From contig DATBNO010000016.1 of assembly GCA_036554285.1 (NCBI GenBank), positions 124,001 to 188,000 of the forward strand: a stretch of DNA of 64,000 bases, in the 5' to 3' direction. Position 1 is the stretch's first letter; each line of letters starts with the position of its first letter. Position numbers and translations under genes: made by a program. The notes beneath the pieces were generated by a model. It did not search any database and was not told the origin of the DNA. It saw nothing but the letters and a program-made list of their open reading frames with translations. Source of the DNA: JADGGM01 sp025449955. GTDB lineage: Bacteria; Gemmatimonadota; Gemmatimonadetes; Gemmatimonadales; Gemmatimonadaceae. Below are positions 43,863 through 51,854 of the stretch, one piece after another.

Positions 43863-44585
43863 ATGCAGAAACATTGGACCGTTCTCGCCTCGTTCACCAC
43901 CGCGACCGCGGTCCTCTGCCTGTCGGCGCTCGCGGCGTGCGGCAGCTCCACCGCGCCATCGGCGCCCTCCTTCCACGAGGCGCGCCACCTCGATACCCTC
44001 GCGTTACAAGCGGCGTCGGAGAGCGCATTCGACCGATTCCGGCTGCTGCAGTATCCGGTCGCGCTGCTCGCGCGCGGCGTCAGCCCGGAATCGGTGACCG
44101 TGAGCGTCAACGGGACCGACCAGAAGTTCGAGGTCGGCGCGTTGGAATTGGTGGGCACGACGGCGGGCAAGACGCCGACGCCTAACGATTCGGTGTTCGT
44201 GCTGGTCGCGTGGCAAGGCACCGACGTCTCGCAGCTCGTGTATCTGCTGCTCGATCCGCAGGCGAACATCATCGACGAAGCGGAGCTGCAGGACACTACG
44301 CCTAACTTCAACCTCACCCTCGAAGCCGTCTCGGCGTCGCTCACCAAATCGGCGGGCGCGTGCCCAACGCTCAAGCTGGACACGCCGTCCAATCTCATCA
44401 ACGCCAAGTGCACCAAGGCGACGATCACCGGCGCGTTCGACGTGACCTTCGTCGATCAAAGCGACGCCAGCACACGCTTCGTGCTGACCTCGCAGTCGAT
44501 CCCGGGCGTGCGTCTCCTGCTCACGGGCTCGAACGGCGGCCAGGACATCATCACGGATTTGAAGCGGCCGCACGTCCGCCACTAG
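43863..44585 (+). CDS. Lipoprotein of unknown function
   Basis: A 240-residue protein with a lipoprotein signal (LAACGSS, Cys near 26). The rest is mixed alpha/beta with four later cysteines, none forming a recognisable motif. No family is recognised. The TAG stop is inside the left end of the palindromic element at 44581-44724. Divergent from the subtilase gene. Confidence 0.65.
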   Translation: MQKHWTVLASFTTATAVLCLSALAACGSSTAPSAPSFHEARHLDTLALQAASESAFDRFRLLQYPVALLARGVSPESVTVSVNGTDQKFEVGALELVGTTAGKTPTPNDSVFVLVAWQGTDVSQLVYLLLDPQANIIDEAELQDTTPNFNLTLEAVSASLTKSAGACPTLKLDTPSNLINAKCTKATITGAFDVTFVDQSDASTRFVLTSQSIPGVRLLLTGSNGGQDIITDLKRPHVRH

Positions 44586-44724
44586 TGGACCGCGTCTGAA
44601 TTTGTGATCGCAGAGAAGGGGGAAGAGGGAAGCGCTCGCTCATGCGCTTCCCGAAGCGAGCGTGAGCGAGCGCTTCCCTCTTCCCACGCTTCTGCGATCA
44701 GACCTTCAGACGCGGTTCACTAGT
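44581..44724. repeat. 144-bp palindromic (MITE-like) element
   Basis: The two halves are an imperfect inverted repeat: the left end ACTAGTGGACCGCGTCTGAA pairs with TTCAGACGCGGTTCACTAGT at the right end. Further in, GATCGCAGA and GGGAAGAGGGAAGCGCTCGC pair as well. Arms are about 62 bases. CACTAGT also occurs as a direct repeat at both ends (44580-44586 and 44718-44724). The left end supplies the stop codon of the upstream gene. It may also terminate transcription. Confidence 0.75.
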
Positions 44725-44839
44725 TCGCGTGGCCGAATGAATCCGATCGGGACCTGACCGCCGTACACGCGGTGACACGAGGCACGCGCACCCGGTATCC
44801 GTCCGGTGTCGCGAGGCACTCTTCACCGAGGAACGACGC

Positions 44840-45388
44840 ATGAGCGGTCAGATGAAGGGCATCCCGATGATGATGTTGGCGGCAGTCGTCGTCGGCGCGG
44901 CCGGATGGACGGCGCGAGTCCCCGCGACCTCCGCGGCGCAGCCGCACAACGACGCGAACATCGTGTTCGTGCTGGATCAAGCCAGCGCCGCCGACAGCGC
45001 GCGCGGCGCGCTCGCGTGGACGAAAGCCACCAGCGACGACGTCAAGAACTTCGGCAAACTCATGGCCGGCGAGCACCACGCGCTCCGCCTCGAGGGCCAG
45101 CAGCTCGCCGCAAAGTTAGGCGTGACGCCGGAAGAGCCGGCCGGCTTCACCGGCAACACGGATGCGATGCAGGAGATGGACTCGCTCCAGGCGATTCCGA
45201 AGGGCAAAGCCTGGGACAAAGCCTACATCGATTTCGAGGTGGCCTACCACAAGGCCGTGTTGGAGACGGCGACCAAGGCGTTAGGCGACGCGCAGAACGC
45301 CGAGCTCAAGAACCTGATCACGCAGGCGGCGCCGGTGATCAAGCATCACCTGGCGGAAGCGGAGAAGCTTCAGAAGAAGATGATGTGA
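44840..45388 (+). CDS. DUF4142-type secreted protein
   Basis: A 182-residue protein with a signal peptide (about 8-33) and an alpha-helical DUF4142/ferritin-like bundle; VKNFGKLMAGEHHALRLEG and a late LITQAAPVIKHHLAEAEKL match the family, including its His positions. Function unknown; these proteins are common in soil bacteria and linked to stress. GAGGA lies seven bases before the ATG. Confidence 0.83.
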   Translation: MSGQMKGIPMMMLAAVVVGAAGWTARVPATSAAQPHNDANIVFVLDQASAADSARGALAWTKATSDDVKNFGKLMAGEHHALRLEGQQLAAKLGVTPEEPAGFTGNTDAMQEMDSLQAIPKGKAWDKAYIDFEVAYHKAVLETATKALGDAQNAELKNLITQAAPVIKHHLAEAEKLQKKMM

Positions 45389-45394
45389 GGTGAC

Positions 45395-45566
45395 AGGGAA
45401 GCGGCGGCTCGCGCCGCCTTGGGGAAGCGCTTCGCTTAGGGAACCGGCGGCTGCGCCGCATTGGGGAACGGGGCGGACGCGCCGCCGTTCACTTTTCCCC
45501 GAGGCGGCGCCAGCCGCCGCTTCCCTCCCACCATCCCTCAGGCGCCGCCAGGCGCCGCTTCCCTCG
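45395..45566. repeat. Nested GC-rich palindromes
   Basis: 45395-45418 (AGGGAAGCGGCGGC then TCGCGCCGCC) is the inverted copy of 45503-45526 with one mismatch. A third partial copy, GGCGCCGCCAGGCGCCGCTT at 45541-45560, runs into the last codons of the M1 peptidase. Smaller stem-loops lie between. The unit GGGAAGCG recalls the element at 44581-44724. Confidence 0.6.
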
Positions 45567-47187
45567 TTAGCACATAGTAGTTCTGATCCACCTTGAACTC
45601 CCCCGGCCCCACACTCACCGTCGCTGTGTGCCACGCCTCCGTTGGGCGGATCACCGCGTAGCGGTCCGGCGCCACCGTCACCTTCACCGGCATCGCGAAA
45701 CCCGGCACCACGTCGGCCCAACGGTACCTGAGCGTGGTGCCGCTGATCGAATACTCGAGCACCGGCACCTTCGTCGTCGTCAGATATTCCTCGAACACTT
45801 TGCTCAGGTCGATGCCCGCGGCGTGGCTCATGTAGTCCTCGACCTGCGTGCCGCTCACCGTCTGATGCCAGAACGTCTTGTTCAAGCCGCGGAGGATGTT
45901 GCGCCACGTGTCGTCGTTGTCGATCACCTGACGAATCGTGTGCAGCATGTTGCCGCCCTTGTAGTACATGTCCTCCGAGCCTTCGTCGTTCACACCGAAA
46001 TGCCCAACGATCGGGCGGTCGTTCTTGATCAGTGCGCGCGTCCCGATCACGTACTGCGCGCCGGCGGCCTTGCCCTGCTGACATTCCGTGTAGATCGACT
46101 CCGAGTAGTTCGCGAAGCTCTCGTGGATCCACATGTCGGCGTGATCTTTGTCGGTGATGTTGTTGCCCCACCACTCGTGCGCGCTCTCGTGCACGATGAT
46201 GAAGTCCCACTTGAGGCCTAACCCGGTGTTCGACAGGTCGCGGCCCATGTACCCGTTCTTGAAGTGATTCCCGTACGCCACGCCGCTCTGATGCTCCATC
46301 CCCAAGTGCGGCGCTTCGATCAGCTTGTAGCCGTCGGCATACCAGGGATACGGTCCGAACCAATGCTCGAAACACGCGAGCATCGACTTGACCTGCTGCC
46401 ACTGCACCTTCGCCGTGTCCACGTGATACGCGAGCGGCCAGAAGTCCAGCGTCAGATCGCCACTCTCGCCGTGATAGGCCTCCGTCCAGTGCGAGTACGT
46501 GCCGGCGTTGATCTCGACGTCGTAGTTGTTGATCGGACTCGTGACGAACCATTCGTACGTCGTGGTGCCATCGGTATTCCGCGTCGTGCTGCGGAGTCGT
46601 CCGTTAGACACGTCGGTCATCGAGTCGGGCACCGTGATCGCGATGCGCTGGCTGTCCGGCTCGTCGGCCGGAATGTCTTTGTTGGGCCACCACACGCTGG
46701 CGCCCAGTCCCTCGTTGGCCGTGGCCACCCACGGATGGCCCAGGCTGTCCTGTCGCCAGATGAAGCCGCCGTCCCACGGCGGACGCTTGGCCGCGCGTGG
46801 ATGGCCGTGGTAGTACACGGTCATGGTCTTCGTGTCGCCGACACGCTGCGGCGATTGCATCGTCACGAACAACGCGTTGCCATCGCGGCGCGACGTGAGC
46901 GAGTGTCCGTCCTGCACGATGCTATCCGCCTGCATCGGCACCTGCAGATCGATCTGCATCTCGCGCGACGGGCCGGTCACGCGGTACGTGATGCCGTTGT
47001 AGCCGCGGATGCTGCTGTCCGCCAGGCTCACCGCGACGTGCAAGTCGTAGAAGGTCGCGTCCCACCACGAACGACCCGGGCCGTTGGTGCCGCGCAAGGT
47101 GTCGGCGTGCGTGAACGTGGTCCGCTGCGCCGACGCACTAGCGGCGGCGATGGCTACCAAGCAGAAGGCGAGGACGAAGCGTCGCAT
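45538..47187 (-). CDS. M1-family metallopeptidase (aminopeptidase N-like), secreted
   Basis: The 549-residue protein has a signal peptide (1-20, ASAQ), an N-terminal saddle domain and a gluzincin catalytic domain: HESAHEWWGN with zinc ligands His333 and His337, catalytic Glu334 and third ligand Glu356 (WIHESFANY). The exopeptidase motif is GMEHQSG instead of GAMEN. The ERAP-like C-terminal domain is short. The last residues, EAAPGGA, are encoded by a copy of the GC-rich repeat. I chose ATG 47187 over 47295 because it begins the signal peptide. Confidence 0.92.
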   Translation of the reverse strand: MRRFVLAFCLVAIAAASASAQRTTFTHADTLRGTNGPGRSWWDATFYDLHVAVSLADSSIRGYNGITYRVTGPSREMQIDLQVPMQADSIVQDGHSLTSRRDGNALFVTMQSPQRVGDTKTMTVYYHGHPRAAKRPPWDGGFIWRQDSLGHPWVATANEGLGASVWWPNKDIPADEPDSQRIAITVPDSMTDVSNGRLRSTTRNTDGTTTYEWFVTSPINNYDVEINAGTYSHWTEAYHGESGDLTLDFWPLAYHVDTAKVQWQQVKSMLACFEHWFGPYPWYADGYKLIEAPHLGMEHQSGVAYGNHFKNGYMGRDLSNTGLGLKWDFIIVHESAHEWWGNNITDKDHADMWIHESFANYSESIYTECQQGKAAGAQYVIGTRALIKNDRPIVGHFGVNDEGSEDMYYKGGNMLHTIRQVIDNDDTWRNILRGLNKTFWHQTVSGTQVEDYMSHAAGIDLSKVFEEYLTTTKVPVLEYSISGTTLRYRWADVVPGFAMPVKVTVAPDRYAVIRPTEAWHTATVSVGPGEFKVDQNYYVLTREAAPGGA

Positions 47188-47270
47188 GAACGTGGGAGAG
47201 TAGTGGTCGGTTGGAAAGAATCCGTTGCTCGGCGCGGGGCGAGCTCCTCTGAAGGTGAAGTGCACCGCCC

Positions 47271-47280
47271 TACTATAATA
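47271..47280. promoter_or_regulatory. Possible -10 region in M1/amidohydrolase divergent gap
   Basis: TACTATAATA gives a perfect TATAAT on the plus strand (47274-47279) and TATAGT on the minus strand. No -35 box is convincing in either direction. Confidence 0.35.
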
Positions 47281-47356
47281 GATGGACACAAACATCGGAT
47301 GATCGCCGGCGGGCCCCTTCCCGCCGCAACACCCCGCGACCTCCCTCGGCTCTCAC

Positions 47357-48337
47357 ATGCTCATCGACATTCACAATCACTACTACCCGCCGGCGTACCT
47401 CGACGCGCTGCGCGAATCCGACAGCGTCGTCCGCCTTACGGAAGACAAGGACGGCAATCCCTGCGTGCACTATCCCGGCGACTACAACGTCGCCGTGCGC
47501 GGGCACCGAGACATTGCCTACCGGCAAACGGTGCTCGAGCGCGAGGGCGTAGACACCCAGGTCATCACGCTCACCACGCCCGGCACGCACGTCGAAGCCC
47601 CCGCGCGCGCGGCGCAGCTGGCGCGTCTTGTGAACGACGCGTTCGCCGCGGTCGTGCGCGAGCGCGGGCCCCGGTTCGCCGCGCTCGCCACGCTGCCGCT
47701 CTGCGATCCGGCGGCGTCCGCCATCGAGCTGCGGCGCGCGATGACGGAGCTCGGCTTCGCGGGCGCGATGCTGTTCGCCAACGTCAACGGCGTCGCGCTC
47801 GCCGACGCGCGGTTCGAGCCGCTCTACGCCGAAGCCGATCGGTTAGGCGCGGTGTTGCACATCCATCCGACCAACCCGGCGAGCGTGACCGGCATGACGG
47901 AGTACTGGCTCACCGCGCTCGTCGGCTTCCTGTTCGACACGAGCCTCGCCGCCGCGCATCTCGTGTTCGCCGGCGTACCCGAACGATACCCGCGCATCCG
48001 CTGGGTGCTCGCGCACTTGGGCGGCGCGATTCCGTACATTGCCGAGCGCCTGGATCGCGGCTGGCACGCCTTCCCCGACTGCCGCGTCAACGTTAGGCGG
48101 CCGCCGAGCGAGTATCTGCGCGAGTTCTATTATGACACGGTGAACTTCGACCCGGCTGCGCTACGCCTCGCCGTCGACTTCGCGGGCGCCGGACACGTGC
48201 TGGCCGGCAGCGACTATCCGCACATGATCGGCAGCATCCCGCTCATGAAGGAGAGTCTGGCCGCGGTGCGCGTGACGCCCGAGGAGCGCGCCAAGATCCT
48301 CGGCGGCAACACGGCGGCGCTGCTCGGCCTTGCCTAA
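47357..48337 (+). CDS. ACMSD-like amidohydrolase
   Basis: The 326-residue cytoplasmic enzyme belongs to the amidohydrolase_2/ACMSD group. Metal ligands are visible as His6 and His8 (DIHNHYY), His in LHIHPTNP (about 170) and Asp in AGSDYPHMIG (about 285). Family members decarboxylate or hydrolyse aromatic-ring cleavage products such as 2-amino-3-carboxymuconate semialdehyde or gamma-resorcylate. No aromatic pathway genes are adjacent, so substrate is open. It converges with the heme ABC operon. Confidence 0.85.
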   Translation: MLIDIHNHYYPPAYLDALRESDSVVRLTEDKDGNPCVHYPGDYNVAVRGHRDIAYRQTVLEREGVDTQVITLTTPGTHVEAPARAAQLARLVNDAFAAVVRERGPRFAALATLPLCDPAASAIELRRAMTELGFAGAMLFANVNGVALADARFEPLYAEADRLGAVLHIHPTNPASVTGMTEYWLTALVGFLFDTSLAAAHLVFAGVPERYPRIRWVLAHLGGAIPYIAERLDRGWHAFPDCRVNVRRPPSEYLREFYYDTVNFDPAALRLAVDFAGAGHVLAGSDYPHMIGSIPLMKESLAAVRVTPEERAKILGGNTAALLGLA

Positions 48338-48345
48338 CGGAGTGG

Positions 48346-49140
48346 CTACAGGCTGAAGCGCCAGGTGCGCTGGCCGTCCGCGCCGTCGCCGATGCGCGTG
48401 GCGCGCACGCGGAACACGCGCTCGATGAGCTCGGCCGAGATGTCCGACGCGCGCGAGGTCTCGTAAGCCAGTTTGCCGCCGTCGATCACGAAGATGTGCT
48501 GCCCGTACTGGAACGCGACGTTGAGATCGTGCAGCACCGCGACCACCGTGCAGTTGTGCGCGAGCAGATCGCGCGCGACGTCGAGCAGGTGCAGCTGATA
48601 GTGCACGTCGAGACTCGTCGTCGGCTCGTCGAGAAACAGGTACTTGTGCTCGTGCGCATCGTCCAGGTTCCAGATCTGCGCCAGCACGCGCGCCAGCTGC
48701 ACTTTCTGTTGCTCGCCTCCCGACAGCGTCGGATACGCTTGTCGCCGCTTGTCCGTCATGCCCACGAGCTCGAGGGAGCGCGACACGATATCGCGATCCC
48801 GGCTCGTCGGCGCCGAGCGGTAGTGCGGATAGCGTCCCATCAGCACCACGTCTTCCACCGGCAGCGGAAACGCGAGCTCGACGTGTTGCGAGAGCACGGC
48901 GCGCGTGCGCGCGAGCTCGTCGGCACGGAACGCGGCCACAGGCCGGTCGCCGTAGCGGACGGCGCCCGCGGAGGGCTGCAGCAGCCCCGTGGCCACCTTG
49001 AGCAGCGTCGATTTCCCGGCTCCGTTAGGCCCGAGAATGACGTTGAATTTGCACGCGTCGAAGCGCGCCGTCACGTCGTTCAGGATGCGGAGGCCGTTCG
49101 GACCGCCCACGCGGTACGTCACGCCGACCACGTCAACCAT
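48346..49140 (-). CDS. hmuV: Heme ABC transporter ATP-binding protein
   Basis: The 264-residue ATPase shows Walker A GPNGAGKST (about 38-46), Q-loop SQHVELAF, signature LSGGEQQ, Walker B YLFLDEPTTSLD and the switch His in VLHDLN. Sequence features such as VEDVVLMGRYPHY fit FecE/HmuV enzymes. It overlaps the permease gene end by eight bases. It powers import of heme or a related iron complex; cobalamin (BtuD) is the main alternative. Confidence 0.85.
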   Translation of the reverse strand: MVDVVGVTYRVGGPNGLRILNDVTARFDACKFNVILGPNGAGKSTLLKVATGLLQPSAGAVRYGDRPVAAFRADELARTRAVLSQHVELAFPLPVEDVVLMGRYPHYRSAPTSRDRDIVSRSLELVGMTDKRRQAYPTLSGGEQQKVQLARVLAQIWNLDDAHEHKYLFLDEPTTSLDVHYQLHLLDVARDLLAHNCTVVAVLHDLNVAFQYGQHIFVIDGGKLAYETSRASDISAELIERVFRVRATRIGDGADGQRTWRFSL

Positions 49141-50224
49141 AGAAGCCCGCGCCGGCCCCGGAGTCGATGCTCGCGCCCGTTCCGCGCTGCGGTTGCTGTC
49201 GGAGCAGGATCCACAAGAAGATCGGCGCGCCGATCACCGCGGTGATGATCCCGATCGGCAGCTCGGCCGGCGGAATGATAATGCGCGCGACGATGTCCAC
49301 CAGCTCCATGAGCAGCGCGCCTAACAACGCCGACCCGGGCAGCAGGAACGTGTAGTCGCTCGACTTGAGGATCCGCAGCACGTGCGGCACGATCAGCCCG
49401 ACGAACGCGATCACGCCCACCATGGCCGTCGCGACGGATACCATGATCGTGTTCACCACCAGCAATCGGAAGATCAACTTGCGCGAGTCGACACCCAGGA
49501 ACGCCGCTTCATCTTCGCCCAGCATGAGCGCGTTGAGCGCTTTGCCGTAGCGCATCGACCACGCGAAGCACAACGCGAAAAACACCGCGACGAGCATCAC
49601 GCCATGCCAATCCGCCGTGGTGAACGTGCCGAGGTTCCAGAACGTGATGTTGCGCGCTTGCGGGTCGCGCGCCACGTACGACAGGAATCCCGTGCCGGCG
49701 CCGCACACCGCGTTCACCGCAATGCCGGCCAGCAGCAGCGTGAACACGTTCACCTTGCCGAACGACGTCGACAACCGGTAGACAAGCATCGTCGCCGCGA
49801 ACGCGCCGACGAAGGCCAGCACCGGGACGGCGATCGAGCCGAGCGGCGCGGTGAACGACAACGCGGTGCTGCCGCCGAAGACGAACACGAGCGCCGCGCC
49901 TAACGCAGCGCCGGCCGATGTGCCGGCCAGCCCGGGCTCCACGATCGGGTTCCGGAACAGCCCCTGCATCAGCGTGCCCGACACGCCTAACACAGCGCCG
50001 GTGAGCCCCGCCAGCAGCACGCGGGGCAGCCGGAGCTCGAGGAACACGTTCCGGCTCAGCGCATCGGCGCTGGTGGCGGGCAGCCACCCGGCCGCCACGC
50101 CGAGATGCCGCACCATCTCCGCCGGCGTGAACGAAAAGGCACCGATGGCGGCGGATGCGACCAGCAATACGGCGAGGAGCGCGGCGAGCAGGACGTACGT
50201 CTGACGATACGACAGGCGCCTCAC
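49133..50224 (-). CDS. hmuU: Heme ABC transporter permease (FecCD family)
   Basis: A 363-residue permease with about ten membrane helices. LPRVLLAGLTGAVLGVSG and GTSAGAALGAALVFVFGG are the FecCD signatures, and PHVLRILKSSDY forms the ATPase-coupling helix. It pairs with the ATPase and binding protein on either side; four bases separate it from the hmuT-like stop. Confidence 0.87.
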   Translation of the reverse strand: MRRLSYRQTYVLLAALLAVLLVASAAIGAFSFTPAEMVRHLGVAAGWLPATSADALSRNVFLELRLPRVLLAGLTGAVLGVSGTLMQGLFRNPIVEPGLAGTSAGAALGAALVFVFGGSTALSFTAPLGSIAVPVLAFVGAFAATMLVYRLSTSFGKVNVFTLLLAGIAVNAVCGAGTGFLSYVARDPQARNITFWNLGTFTTADWHGVMLVAVFFALCFAWSMRYGKALNALMLGEDEAAFLGVDSRKLIFRLLVVNTIMVSVATAMVGVIAFVGLIVPHVLRILKSSDYTFLLPGSALLGALLMELVDIVARIIIPPAELPIGIITAVIGAPIFLWILLRQQPQRGTGASIDSGAGAGFYG

Positions 50225-50228
50225 GATC

Positions 50229-51125
50229 TCACGTCGGATGGAACATCGCGCGCAGCTTGCGCACCGTCTCCGGCGTGCGCGGCCCGAAGTACAGCAGCTC
50301 CGTTTCCGTGATCCGGTAAATGCGCAGCGACTTCCCGGCCGGCGTCAGCGAGATGCCGGGCATCGTCGCGAAGGCCTTGGCACTCCCGTACCGGTCGAAT
50401 CCCAGATCGGTGGCCACGATGATGTCCGGCGCGATGCGCGCGATGATCTCCGGCGTCAGCCGCTCCATTCCGCCCACCGAGTCCACGGCGTTCACGCCGC
50501 CCGCCCAACGGATCATGTCATCCGCCGGACCGCCCGCCTTCACCGCCAGGTAGTTGTTCGCAATTTGACCGAAATGGATGATCAGCACGCGCGGCTTGTG
50601 CTTCCCCACGTACTGCGCGGTGTCCTTCCAGACATCCTGCATGCCGGCCTTCCACTGCGCGAGCACGCTGTCCGCCGCCGGCCGGCGAGCGAACCTGTCG
50701 CCTAACTGAACGAGCAACTGCTGCGCGCTGTCGAGCGTGGTGCCCGGGAGCATCACGTCGATCGGGACGCCGACCTTTTTCAGCTGATCCAGCACGGCGC
50801 TCGGTCCGACGTTGCCATCCGTCAGGAACACCGTCGGCTTCATCGAGATGATGCCCTCGGCGCTCAAGGCACGGTGATATCCCACCGTGGGCAGCTTCTT
50901 GATTTGCGGCGGATAGATGGACGTGAGGTCCACCGCCACCAAATGCTGCTCCGCGCCGATCGCGTAGATGAACTCGTTGATCTGCTTCGACACGCAAACG
51001 ACGCGATCGCCGCCGGCCGTGCTCGCCGACTTCTCTCCGAATCGGCCGCACGACGACAACGCGACAGCGCCCGCGAACGCGGCGCCGGCAAGGAAAGCCG
51101 GCCGTGTTTTCATGGTGTGTGTCAT
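50229..51125 (-). CDS. hmuT: Heme-binding periplasmic lipoprotein
   Basis: The 298-residue protein has a lipobox (LSSC, Cys about 26) and a class III binding-protein fold. TVGYHRALSAEG is typical of HmuT-type heme binders, where Tyr or His contacts the iron. It delivers ligand to the permease encoded downstream. No TonB-dependent heme receptor or heme oxygenase is next to the operon. Start ATG 51125; ATG 51113 is in frame and gives a tighter signal peptide. Confidence 0.83.
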   Translation of the reverse strand: MTHTMKTRPAFLAGAAFAGAVALSSCGRFGEKSASTAGGDRVVCVSKQINEFIYAIGAEQHLVAVDLTSIYPPQIKKLPTVGYHRALSAEGIISMKPTVFLTDGNVGPSAVLDQLKKVGVPIDVMLPGTTLDSAQQLLVQLGDRFARRPAADSVLAQWKAGMQDVWKDTAQYVGKHKPRVLIIHFGQIANNYLAVKAGGPADDMIRWAGGVNAVDSVGGMERLTPEIIARIAPDIIVATDLGFDRYGSAKAFATMPGISLTPAGKSLRIYRITETELLYFGPRTPETVRKLRAMFHPT

Positions 51126-51175
51126 GCTCGTCTAAGATCTCTACGCGAGCGCGCGCCGCAACGCTGGCGCCTCAC

Positions 51176-51772
51176 TCAGCGCGCGCGCAACAGGCCGAGT
51201 CCGGCCGCGAGTGCCGTCGCAAACTCCGCGGTGCGGATGGTCTCTCCTATGTGCCGCGGCGCATCCGGATGCGCGACACCGTCTCCCAGCGGTCGCTCCC
51301 ACCAGCCGACGTCGTGCCAGCGACCGAGCTTGTAGCCCACGTCGTGAAACACCCCCACGCCGCGAAAGCCGAGTGCCTCGTGAAGGCCGACGCTCGCAGG
51401 GTTGGGCAGCGTAATGCCCGCGTACGCGTTGCAGTAGCCCAGGAGACGGAGCGCCGCGAACAGCGAGGTGTAGAGTGCGCGCGCCACGCCGCGGCGTCGC
51501 GCGTCCGCGTGAACGTACGCCGACACCTCGGCGGACCACTGGTACGCAGGACGGGCGCGATGCGGACTCGCGTACGCGTAGCCGAGTGTCGCGCCGTCAT
51601 CCTCGAAGGCGAGCCACGGGTGTCGCGCGCCGATGTTCTCGACGCGGCGGGCCATCTCGGCGGCATCGGGCGGGTCGATTTCGAACGAGATCGGACTGCC
51701 GACCACCGCGGGTCGATAGATCGCGGCGAAGGCGGGCCCGTCGTCGGCGGTGGCGACACGAATGATCGGCAT
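51176..51772 (-). CDS. GNAT acetyltransferase, Pat/phosphinothricin-like
   Basis: A 198-residue GNAT enzyme. The acetyl-CoA pyrophosphate loop DARRRGVARALY is intact, and EVSAYVH and HDVGYKLGRWHDVGWWER are typical of phosphinothricin/methionine-sulfone N-acetyltransferases. Its natural substrate is probably an amino acid analogue. ATG 51772 begins the conserved PIIRVAT strand; the frame continues upstream but overlaps the divergent permease gene's 5' region. Confidence 0.85.
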   Translation of the reverse strand: MPIIRVATADDGPAFAAIYRPAVVGSPISFEIDPPDAAEMARRVENIGARHPWLAFEDDGATLGYAYASPHRARPAYQWSAEVSAYVHADARRRGVARALYTSLFAALRLLGYCNAYAGITLPNPASVGLHEALGFRGVGVFHDVGYKLGRWHDVGWWERPLGDGVAHPDAPRHIGETIRTAEFATALAAGLGLLRAR

Positions 51773-51854
51773 CCTCGTAGGATGTACGGGTGTCCAATGG
51801 ATGGGCAGGCATCCGCCGGGAGTACCGACTCCCCTTGCGTGGCGATGGGAGAGC

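Noticed and set aside
44581..45566. CRISPR-like repeats
   Set aside because: The repeats are inverted and irregularly spaced with no spacers or cas genes.
46264..48096. A 610-codon plus-strand frame
   Set aside because: It is the antisense shadow of the M1 peptidase and an alternative frame of the amidohydrolase, rich in Arg and His.
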